Shown here in pieces: positions 27,155 through 36,700 of a stretch of 64,000 nt of DNA. Position 1 is the first letter of the stretch; every line of letters begins with the position of its first letter. The translations under genes were made by a program, and so were the position numbers. This DNA comes from a bacterium (lineage in GTDB: Bacteria; Spirochaetota; Leptospiria; Leptospirales; Leptonemataceae): contig JANSYA010000003.1 in assembly GCA_024742665.1 (NCBI GenBank), positions 124,001 to 188,000 on the forward strand, read 5' to 3'. Under the pieces are notes generated by a model, which saw nothing but the letters and a program-made list of their open reading frames with translations, was not told where the DNA came from and made no database searches.

Positions 27155-28750
27155 CTATTTACGGTTGGCCGCTTTCGTTTTTCGACGGGAAGCGGTGGTT
27201 TTCTTTTTGGCGGCCCGGCCCCGCGCAGCTTTTTTTGTCGTTTTCTTTTTTTTCGACACTGAAATTCCCAGGCGTTTTTTCGAAAGTCTTTTCACCGAAG
27301 GTTTAGATCTTCTGTTTATCTGCGCCTGCAATCCGGTTCCGGCCGGGAGTCGTACGTATTCACGCTCAGCATTGTGTGCCGACTGTTTGTAGAAGCCAAA
27401 GGTACGGGCCAGAACTCGCAAAAAAAAGTAGGGTTTAAAAAGAGCCAGAGGCGTACTAATAAAATGGAGCACTTTAAGAAATTCCGCGTAAACGCGAACA
27501 TCCTGGCCGGAGAGTTTGTGAACGGTCCCTACGTACCAGTGCACAATTCCCAATCCAAAGGGACGCTTGCCGACCGCCTCTCGATATCGGAAGTCTTCGC
27601 TCGTGGCCAGAAACCAGGGAATCAGTGATACCGCCCAGGATGCTCGACGAAAATATCGACGCGTAATATTTTTAGCGCCCTTTTCCAGACAGAGTTGAAG
27701 GTTTCGTACGGCCATAGCACCGACACTCATACCCTGGCCATAAATCGGATTAAATGAACACAGAGCATCGCCCATGACCGCGAAACCTTCCGGAAGATTA
27801 CGGCAATTTTCATATCTCACCCGTCGAGATGCCGGGAATTTATAAGCCGCGTAATTGGAAATCGGCTTCGCTCCGCGGATCGTATTATAGATGTCGGGGC
27901 GCGAAAGATTCCGGGCATGATCCAGAAAACCTTCGTGCTCCATGGGCGCGTGGTCCCCAAAACAACCGGTCATGGTCACGATCCAGCGCTGCTTACCCCG
28001 GGCGTCGGGTTCGATCGGATAGATGTATCCTAATTTCCGATCCGGGGCCCTGGGATAGATCATCATCGCCACCCAATCGCGATCAGGATCCTCCGTTTGC
28101 TGATACAAACAGGTGGTATAACCAATATTTATTTTGACCTGGTCTTCATGCGGGAAGTCAAAACCGGCGTCACCAAGCCAGCGCGGAAATTTCGAGCCAC
28201 GCCCCGAAGCGTCCGCGACAAAGTCGGCCATGAGCTCTTCAGTTCTCAGCGGTTTATGTCGCCTGATATGGACTCCCTTTATCCGCTTTCGATCCGAGTC
28301 CAGAATAAGCCCCTGCACATCGCATCCGTATTCAAATTTAACGGACGGGCAATCTTGAGCGACTCGATTTCGCACGTGCCATTCGAGCAAGGGCCTGCTC
28401 TGCAGATAAAAAATCAAATCCGCCTTGCCGCGGGCTTTCCAGACGCCATGGTGATACCAGGCGAGGTCTGAAACGCTGTCCGCTCGCAATGCCCCCAGTT
28501 CTTCCAGTTCTGGGAAGATTCCCGGGAATAGATCGGCGAGAATTTCACGGCCTTTATCAAGCAACACGTGGGTATGCCACCCCTGAGGTGAACCCCGGCG
28601 AGGTTCGGGGCCCTCAGGACGACCGTCGCGCTCGATTACCGTGACCGACTCGTAGTAATCCGCCAGAACCCGAGCCGCCATCAAACCAATGACGCTACCA
28701 CCGACCACAACTGCATGCTTTCCCAAAGTTAATCGATTATCTCGCGACAT
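27155..28750 (-). CDS. FAD-dependent monooxygenase/epoxidase-like oxidoreductase with basic tail
   Basis: A 531-residue flavoprotein. The Rossmann motif VVVGGSVIGLMAARVLAD stands near residue 14, followed by VIERD; then RRGSPQGWHTHVLL, a SRPLLEWHVRNRV segment, the DASGRGSKFPRWL motif and the FAD-binding GDALCSFNPIYGQGMSVGAMA. From memory this arrangement is shared with polyether-type FAD epoxidases such as Lsd18 and MonCI, and more widely with group A flavin monooxygenases, so it may oxidise double bonds of the polyketide; that substrate is inference. The last 55 residues are a Lys/Arg/Ala/Thr-rich tail unlike the enzyme fold. Transcribed ahead of the type II thioesterase gene. Confidence 0.82.
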   Translation of the reverse strand: MSRDNRLTLGKHAVVVGGSVIGLMAARVLADYYESVTVIERDGRPEGPEPRRGSPQGWHTHVLLDKGREILADLFPGIFPELEELGALRADSVSDLAWYHHGVWKARGKADLIFYLQSRPLLEWHVRNRVAQDCPSVKFEYGCDVQGLILDSDRKRIKGVHIRRHKPLRTEELMADFVADASGRGSKFPRWLGDAGFDFPHEDQVKINIGYTTCLYQQTEDPDRDWVAMMIYPRAPDRKLGYIYPIEPDARGKQRWIVTMTGCFGDHAPMEHEGFLDHARNLSRPDIYNTIRGAKPISNYAAYKFPASRRVRYENCRNLPEGFAVMGDALCSFNPIYGQGMSVGAMAVRNLQLCLEKGAKNITRRYFRRASWAVSLIPWFLATSEDFRYREAVGKRPFGLGIVHWYVGTVHKLSGQDVRVYAEFLKVLHFISTPLALFKPYFFLRVLARTFGFYKQSAHNAEREYVRLPAGTGLQAQINRRSKPSVKRLSKKRLGISVSKKKKTTKKAARGRAAKKKTTASRRKTKAANRK

Positions 28751-28969
28751 GCATCAAGCCTCACAATCCTAATATCCCAAGAATCGTTGCAAACACTTAC
28801 TTTTTTGTCTACAAAAACATCACAATAAACCCATTAATAGGACAAATATCCCTCAAAGGACCAGACATGTGAATCTAATCCTAAGGTATTACTCCGACAG
28901 TATTAACAGACTATCCGAAATAAAACGCTCCGCCAATTTCCGCGCCGACTTTCGCGCCATATTCCCGTA
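28751..28969. promoter_or_regulatory. AT-rich intergenic region, probable promoter of the oxygenase gene
   Basis: About 220 bases of clearly lower GC than the surroundings, upstream of the oxygenase gene on the minus strand. I see no gene, no strong palindrome and no unambiguous -35/-10 pair. It is the main AT-rich island in the left 30 kb and marks the left border of the biosynthetic region. Confidence 0.4.
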
Positions 28970-29148
28970 ATGTCACGATCGCTTTCGATCTATCGCCTGG
29001 GCTGGATTTCGCGGCGAATCATCGCATTCAGGCAATCCTCCATCAGGCGGCGGCGTGTATGCCAGCCGGGCTTTGAAGGACTTCGTAGATACAAGGAGCC
29101 GGAATTGGCGCGCGATTATGGGGCCCGGGGAACGCTGCGCTCGGGGGA

Positions 29149-29343
29149 TTGGGCCGGCCGATCGCGTATTACGATCCAGCCAGACAGGCGACACGAATTC
29201 TGTCTCAGCAACGCGGCCGAGAGGCCCACGATACCGGCGCCGAAAACATGCGGCTGATTGCCAGGCGGCAACCGCCTGAAGTTCAGGCACAGCTACTATA
29301 CGAACTCGAGACGAGGGCCCGTAAAGAACCGCCGCTTTTCTAA
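29149..29343 (+). CDS. Possible small protein of unknown function
   Basis: A 64-codon frame starting at TTG, with a GGGGGA stretch just before it. The frame stays open upstream to a stop at 29086, and an AAGGAG at 29093-29098 could serve a start nearer there. The sequence ends in a plausible amphipathic helix (PPEVQAQLLYELETRARKE). Other frames of this stretch (28970-29290, both strands) are open too, as expected for GC-rich DNA, and look less protein-like. It may be a real small gene, a decayed gene or nothing. Confidence 0.25.
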   Translation: MGRPIAYYDPARQATRILSQQRGREAHDTGAENMRLIARRQPPEVQAQLLYELETRARKEPPLF

Positions 29344-29382
29344 TGTACTATCTCAAAGCTCGTTCTGACCCTAAAATAAGGA

Positions 29383-29404
29383 AACTAATACTTTAGTATT
29401 AGTT
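29383..29404. promoter_or_regulatory. 22-bp AT-rich palindrome
   Basis: AACTAATACT and AGTATTAGTT are perfect ten-base arms around TT. It lies 40 bases beyond the stop of the PilZ gene. Read on the minus strand it is followed by a T-rich stretch, so it may be a weak terminator for that gene; it could also be a protein-binding site. Confidence 0.5.
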
Positions 29405-29444
29405 CGAGTGCGATTAAGGATGATTTTTTCTTCTTCTTAGCGCC

Positions 29445-29825
29445 TTAGATGGCGCTGCGGTCTTTCGAAGCGACTCGCAAGAGCGTCTCCTGTAGAACCT
29501 CAGGTAATTTGACGGATTCTATAAACTCGATTCCCAGCAAAAAAGAATGTTTTCCTTTAAAAGTCGCCATTTCCTGCCATGCGATCCTGGCGTCGAATTT
29601 CAACTCCTCGCGTAGATCCTTGCCCAAAATCGATCCGTGAACTTCCCCGCCGTTTTCAGTCGCCAGCATACTGCCGTCCTCTACCGGAATCACGGCGCAG
29701 AGCCCATCCTCGGATAGATCTCCGAGAATGCCGAAAAATTCAGATCCGGCGATGTTCAAACTCAACTCAAGTTTGAACTTATTGAGCACATTATGATAGA
29801 GGCGCGGACTTCGTTTGAGGAGCAT
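29445..29825 (-). CDS. Free-standing PilZ-domain protein (c-di-GMP effector candidate)
   Basis: A 126-residue protein. I take ATG 29825 because AGGAAG stands 7 bases before it; the frame is open 17 codons further upstream. The PilZ motif DxSxxG is present as GDLSEDGLCAVIP (about residue 40), and the fold-closing strand LLGIEFIE is near residue 103. The upstream RxxxR motif is not clear in this protein (KRSPRLYHNVLNKF), so c-di-GMP affinity is uncertain. PilZ proteins bind c-di-GMP and act by touching partners. It is encoded between the oxygenase and the biotin ligase/carboxylase genes, close to a megasynthase that itself contains two PilZ domains. Confidence 0.78.
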   Translation of the reverse strand: MLLKRSPRLYHNVLNKFKLELSLNIAGSEFFGILGDLSEDGLCAVIPVEDGSMLATENGGEVHGSILGKDLREELKFDARIAWQEMATFKGKHSFLLGIEFIESVKLPEVLQETLLRVASKDRSAI

Positions 29826-29937
29826 AGGGGGACTTCCTATTTTTGAGTTCTGACACCACCATCCTTCTTCATCCATGGGAATCCTGCTACAAAAAAATCA
29901 GGTGCGTCGCCGTGATCAGTTTCACATTTTGCCTTAG

Positions 29938-30738
29938 ATGCTTCTCGATTCGAATTATGATCGCTGGTCCGTTCTCGATAGTGTTCCGTCGACCAACGCC
30001 TTCCTGCTGCATTCCGACTTAGCCCCGGGGTCCGTCGTTTTCGCTCGCAGTCAAACTCAAGGACGCGGGCGCCAGGGACGTCGCTGGATCGCCCGGCCGA
30101 ACGACAGCGTAATATTTTCGGGTCTGCTTGAATTCGATTCGAATTTTCCAGCGGAACGCCTGCGCTACTTACCGCTGCTCACCGGATACGCAGTTTTACG
30201 CGCCGCCGAAATGGAGCTTGAACGGGACGACGCCTTGTCTAACCTACAGGCCCGCACAGCCTTGAGTATCAAGTGGCCCAACGACCTGTATTTAAGTCGC
30301 GACGCTTCGGTCGGAAAAGTCGGCGGCATCCTCGTCGAAAGCGCGGCTCTGGCCGGCCGGTTTCGCGTGGTACTGGGAGTCGGCCTGAATTACCGCGGCG
30401 CGCTGCCTGAGGTATCCGAAGCGCAAACGCCGCCTGCGGTTTTATTCCCCGGCGAAAGTCCGGGAGAACCGATACAAACTTTCGGAATCAATCTGGTCCG
30501 CGAAATCAATCGACTGCTTCCGGAACTGCATTCGGAAAAAACCGCGGCGACAGTCGCCCCCCCCTTCCTGATCAAACTGAGGGAACACAACTATCTGAAA
30601 GGTCGAATCGTTCGCAAAGGCGAACACAGCTTTCGCGTGATCGACATCGCCGACTCCGGCGAGCTCATTTTGGAAGACCTGGCGAACAGCCGACAGATGA
30701 GCCTCGACGATACCACCGAAGATCTGGTCCTGGTTTAA
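29938..30738 (+). CDS. birA: Biotin-[acetyl-CoA-carboxylase] ligase, monofunctional
   Basis: A 266-residue biotin protein ligase without an N-terminal DNA-binding domain, so a pure ligase, not a repressor. It has the biotinyl-AMP loop in RSQTQGRGRQGRRW, LSIKWPNDLYLS with the catalytic Lys, and GGILVESAA; the C-terminal small domain begins near residue 215. It joins biotin to the Lys of AMKM motifs. The gene converges on a giant biotin-dependent carboxylase with just 53 bases between the stops, a clear functional pairing. The TTG- or ATG-start question does not arise; ATG 29938 is consistent with the fold start. Confidence 0.92.
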   Translation: MLLDSNYDRWSVLDSVPSTNAFLLHSDLAPGSVVFARSQTQGRGRQGRRWIARPNDSVIFSGLLEFDSNFPAERLRYLPLLTGYAVLRAAEMELERDDALSNLQARTALSIKWPNDLYLSRDASVGKVGGILVESAALAGRFRVVLGVGLNYRGALPEVSEAQTPPAVLFPGESPGEPIQTFGINLVREINRLLPELHSEKTAATVAPPFLIKLREHNYLKGRIVRKGEHSFRVIDIADSGELILEDLANSRQMSLDDTTEDLVLV

Positions 30739-30791
30739 TCGTCTAAAACAAAAACAGCCGGCACGCGCTTCGGGTCCGTTTCCGCATCAGA

Positions 30792-33700
30792 TCAAGGAGC
30801 CTGGAAAACTTCAGCGCACCTTTCGCAGGCCGCCTCTAATCCCCGGAGCAACTGTTCGCGCAGAGTCGCGGCTTCACCGAAGGTCCAGTCCAGCAGGCCG
30901 GAGTTTTCCGCGTCGCCGGTCGCCCTTGATTTTTGATCGAACTCCTGCATAAAACGACGGTGGTTCTCGCGGGCGCCGGCTTCATCGTCGGCCGCGAGCA
31001 GTTCCGCATGCCGACGACCTTCGAAAAGATCGTACGCCGCCTGTCCCCCCATCACCGCGATATGCGCGTGTTCCAGGGCGATATAGGCAATGCCTGGACG
31101 CAAAAATTTACTGAAGGCGTGAATCTGTCGACCGCCGTAGTTTTGATTGAGCACGACGGAAACCACCGGAATCTGGCCGAGCACGTTTGCGTCCAGAGAT
31201 TCGCCGCCAATCTGCTGGATTCGCAGGCGTTCCTGGCGCGTACCCGGAACAAATCCAGGCGCGTTGGAAAGCATCACCAGAGGAATGCCGTGCTTGTTTA
31301 AGAGTTCGGTGAATACACGAAATTTTTCGGTGCCCGGCGCATCAGGCGCGCCGCCCATGATCGCGGGCTGATCCGCGAGGATTCCAACAACGACTCCGTT
31401 CAAACGGGCGAGTCCGGTCACCAGACTCGGCCCCATCGCGGGATCGTTCATGCCCGCAGAAAATTCCAGAAAGCTGCCGGGGTCGAAAGCGGGAGCGATG
31501 ACCCGCTCGACGATATCGTAGGGTTGATTTAATTCCCGCGGAATGGAAGGCTTTTCGCCGCCCGGATGCGCCGCTTCCTGCGAAGCTTTCGGGAAAGCCG
31601 TGCCGGCCTGCATACGGCCGGCCTTCTGACGTCGGGCGTCCGCAAAGAAATCGAGAATCGATTGAGTCGTCTCAAAGGCGGCGTCGATAGAATCCACGAC
31701 GAAGGCGGCGTTCTGACGAACCAGCTCAAGATCGCGCCGGCTGGAACTCCGGGCGTCCTGGACATAGATCACCACGTCGGCGGTGCAATTTAATTCGATC
31801 AATTGCAATCCTTCAGGATGGGTCACAATATGAATTTGCGGTATGCGGTCGTCGCGCAGCGTGTTCAGAAAATCCAGACGCGAACGCATACTCGCCGGTT
31901 CATGCTGTGCGAGAGGCTGAAACCAGCGGCGACCGAATATTAAAACGCGCGCGGTTTCGGTTCGCGACGCGATCCGTAGTAATTCGCGCGAACGGATTAC
32001 CGCAGCGGATGCGCGCATGCCGAAATGGCTGCGCATACCCAATAGCATTACGCGGTGCCCTCCCAGGCGGGCCAGTCCGCCGATCATACTGCCGGCTCCC
32101 GCGTATTCCTGCTTCAGGGGCCAGAATTTTCCGCCGTCCATGCTGGCGGATATGATCGTTTCATTGATGACCGAGTGAGACGCAAGACTCATTCGTGGCG
32201 AGGAGTCCTGGTGCACGACAGATCGCGGCTGCGAACCGGATTCCGCCGCGTCGCGCATACGAGTGGAGAACATTTCGTTGATCCGTCGCAAGATGGCCAA
32301 CAGATGAATCTTATCCCGGGCGATCCAGTCGGCGATTCCGGTCCACTTGCCCATGATTCTCGCGCCGCCGATTTCATAGTTAGTGATATCTTCGCCGGTG
32401 ACCGAACGAATCACGTTGGAGCCGGTCAATACCCGGTAAGATTCCGGAGAATCCAGCAATACCTGCAGCGTCGCCTGGCTGGAACCATAGACGTCCAGAC
32501 CCGCCGAAGAACCGATTCCGACCGCTACTGTAAAGAGCGGCTCATGCTCAAATTCTGATGCAGCCGGCGAAAATTGCTCCCGAATCTCCGAAATCACGAC
32601 GTGCAGGGCCGGATCGAAACTGCGATCCGTGTAACGACGAAATGTTTCCTCGTCTACATTTTGCGCGAGTAAGGTGTTAAACATAAAACCCTGCGCCGCC
32701 CGGTTTAACGATATTACTCCTTCTTTAATATTCGCGCCGGCGCCGTCGTTCCAGACATACAGGGGCGTCTTCTCAAGGTACGCCAGGTAGGCGGCCGCCA
32801 CATATTTTAAGCCTTCCAGATTTCCGGTCGCTCCTCCGCGCACGCGCGAATCCTTCATGAAAAAGACGACGGGACGGCCATCAATCTTTCCCTGGTATAC
32901 GCGCGCGCCGACGGGTTTATAACCCGCCTTGCCGGTTTTCGGGTCGGTGTATTCAATCCGATCGATACCCGGAACAATGACTTCGCGTTCGGAGCCGGCG
33001 TCGACAATCTCGCGCAGCCATACGTCCACCGGCCATTTGCCCCGGGCGAATAGTTTCGCTTCCGGCGGCGGAATATCCTTCGGAGCGCTTTCATAAGGAT
33101 TCGGGCAATCCGGATACCCCGGATAGTCGAATCTCAATATTTCGCCGTCCGCGGCGATTTGAATGCTTCGGTCCCCGGTCGCATCGGAGATATGCAATAA
33201 AGCCGATTCAAATGTTGTGATTTGTAAGAAAGAGAAGTGTTCTTCCAGTTCGCGATTCAGGTCCCAGTAGCTCAGGAAGCGATCATCGAAACCGGTTGAA
33301 TCCATCGGCCCGTCGACGAAGACCTCAACTCGATGTCCGCCTGGAGTCAGCGCGAGGGACGCCTTCTTCGCAACAAAACGCAACGCGAATAGAACCTGCA
33401 ACGAACGAACGACCACATTCCAGACCGCACGAGCGCGAGCGGACTGGTCCATACCCGATTCGCTTAAATCGCCGGTCGTCGAAAAGGCGATCAGTCGGAC
33501 CGGCGTTTCAGTATCGGTCGGAACTTCATGCATGTAGATCGCGACGTCTTCCAGGGGCGAATACAGCCGCCGCAATTTTCCCTGACCCTGCAGGTGCTTA
33601 ATCTTCGCGACGAACTGATCCTGAACGCGGCCCGACGAAGCCAGCGCGGGGATCAGCTCCGGTTCGGGGGATTCCCCTTCGATCGACATCAAAATATTGT

Positions 33701-36700
33701 TATGTAAATCAATCAGATCGAAGTCGCCGAAAAACAAGAGCGGATGGGCGGCGTCCAGAGCGGTCATATCGCGCGAATCGTCGTTCACGCTTGCGGTCAG
33801 CTGCGTCTCCGTCTCCGGAATTTTCTGTAGTATTTGCCGCAGGGTCTCCGCCAGACTTTCATCCAGCTCGGATAATTCCTGGTAGAGCACCTGCTTGATG
33901 CAGCTGCGTATTTCGTTGACCCTTTCAACCGAGCCCGGCTCGGCCGCTTCCCGCAGCTGCGAGGCGGCCGCCGCGATTAAATGAACGAGACACTCTACGA
34001 TATCGCGTCTTTCCGCGCAGGCGCTTCGGGATTGAAACAGGTACAGAAAGATATGCCTTAACAGGCTGGCTTCCTCTTCGGCATCCGATGCGTCTTTCTT
34101 GTATCCGTAATAGGCCAGCAGCGGTTCGATCTCCGCCTGGAAGGCTTGCGAAGGCCGGTAGTCATCCGCTTGATCCTGAGAGATCAGCAGATTCAACTCC
34201 GCGAAATAAGAGACGTCGCCGGCCAGGTTCGAAGAAAAAACGCGTTTTACGCGCACATAATGATCGAGAATCCCGAGAACCTGGTCGGTAATGGTCCGGT
34301 TCATCCGAAAAGTGTATTCACCGTCGATCAATTGTTTAATGATCGTTTGAAAGCTATCCGCCGGCGCCTGATGCGGAACGTATCCTTTCAGGATCGATTC
34401 CATAATTTTGACGGCGCGCCTTAAATTCTGCTGTGGATTGCGGGCGAAAACGGTTTCCAGGTTTTGCCCGAAGATACTTTCCAGCAGGCTGCCCCGTCGA
34501 TTTTCATAGACGTTTTGATTTTTGAGTTCTTCGGCGCCGGCAGTCGGATCCGCCGCCCCGTCCTGGCTGGATACTTCAGGATCCAGGAGCGCAAGAATTT
34601 CGCCTTCGCCGATGCTTTTGCCGAGTATGCGGCCGTCGGTCGTCTGGCCGAGTTGCAATCGCGAGAGGTCTCCGTCTTCGATCAGATAGTTCAGCGTTCC
34701 GTCAATTTCAGCGGAGATCGTGGTTTCCATCTTCATCGCCGATACGACAATCAAGGGCTGCCCCGCTGATACGCGATCGCCGACTTTCAGCATGACCCCG
34801 TCTTTTTCGGCCAGCTTCACGAAGGTGCCCTGAAAGGGGGCCCGGACGGTCTCAGCCGCGTTTTCGGCGGCCCCTGTCCCCTCGGGCTGAATCTGCATTC
34901 GATGGTACTGGACTTTGCCTTCGCGATTCTTAAGTCGCAACAGGGTGTACGCGGGCTTACGATCAGCGCGAATATGCAACGATCGAGAGCCGAAGCGAAT
35001 TACATATTCGTCCTCGCCGCCGGCCATCCGCGCCAGGCTGATACGCCCGTTGAATCGATCGTCGACGTAAGAATAAAAATTGACCATCGAGCGCTGTAAA
35101 AATTTTACTCGAAAATTTGCTCCGGCGTAATCGACATTATAGATGTATGGCAGTTCCTCGACAGTCGCGTCGCTGAGCAGAGCGGAGTTCCTGGTTTGCG
35201 AATCCTGCAGCCGGGCTCTTTTGCGGATCTCATGAATGTGGGCGACAAAGGCGCCGAAAAGCACCGCGGTGCTCTGCCGGCGATCGGCTCCTGGTTCAGC
35301 CGGAAGCGCGGAACCGCTTTCCAGTTCCGGATTATCTCCGAGAATTCGGTTTGTATAGTCCGGATCGAAAAAAGCCGGGTGACGCACGACGCGTAACAAC
35401 TGGGCGACGTTGGTCGTCGCGCCTTTGATATAAAGTTCCTGTAAGGCGCGCTCCAGGCGAACCAGAGCCTGAGCGCGGTCTTCGCCATCGACGATAATCT
35501 TTCCGATCATCGGATCGTAAAACGGCAACACCCGATCCCCGGCCCGGAAACCGAAATCGCACCGAACCCCGTTAAACGTGGGCAAATCCAGTCGCTGGAT
35601 CGTCCCGGGAGAAGGAGCGTAATCATTTTCCGGATCTTCGGCGTAAATCCTGCATTCGATCGAGTGCGATCGGGGATGCAAACGATTTCGACGGACCGCG
35701 TCGTAGTCGAGCTCGCTCTCGCAGCCGTCAAAATACAGAATTTGCCAGGTCGCCAGATCGATCCCCAGGGATTGATCGGTTACCGCGTATTCAACCTGCA
35801 GGCGGGTATTCATTTCGAGGAATCCGAATTTACCGGAATCCGCGTCGTACAAAAATTCTACGGTGCCCGCGGCGCCGCCGTCGGCGTAACCTGAAATCTG
35901 AGCCATGTTTTCGGCGGCCGCGAAAAGCTCTTCGCGTACCTCCACTTCCAGAAAGGAATGTCCGCTTTCTTCAATGATCTTCTGGTTGCGACGCTGCGCC
36001 GCGCATTTTCGAATTCCAACCGCCAGACCGTTAAAAATTTGCACTTCAATATGCACGGGCCGCTGAATCAGTTTCTCAAGATATAAGCTATCGTTTCCGT
36101 AGAGGTCCCGCCCAATGCGCCGCGATGACTCGATCGCGGCTTCCAGCTGATCTTCGGCGAATACGGGCGTCATGCCTTTACCGCCGCCGCCGGAATCGAG
36201 TTTCACCAGGACAGGATAACCGATGCGCGCCGCCTCCTGGCGAGCATGGTCCAGATCCGCAATCGCCTCGCTGCCTTCGAAGACGGGCACGGCGTTTTCT
36301 CTGGCAAGGTCCCGGGCATCAAGTTTGTTACCGACCTTGCGCATCACCCGGGCCGGGGGGCCCATGAAAGTTAGTTCTTTGTCGAAGTGTTCTGCGACCG
36401 CGCTCATGCGCTCCACGAACTCGGGGTTTTCGGACAGGAAACCGTAGCCAGGGTAGATCGCGTTCGCACCCGCGAGAATTGCCGCGGTTACGATCGTGGG
36501 AATGTGAGTATAATTCGCCGCTTCGCCGATATACACTACTTCGTCTGCGAACTCATACCAGGATTGACCCGCGTCCGGCTCCGTGACGACGGCCACTGAG
36601 GGAATGCCTTTCTCATGCAAGGCCTGGAAGAAACGCTTCGCAATCTCCCCGCGATTGGCGACCAGAACTTTCTGCAGTTTGCCGCTGCGGCCGGAATCAT

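Noticed and set aside
28970..29290. Overlapping open frames on both strands (95 and 105 codons)
   Set aside because: Arg/Pro-rich composition, no start signal and no domain; open frames of this size are expected by chance at this GC content.
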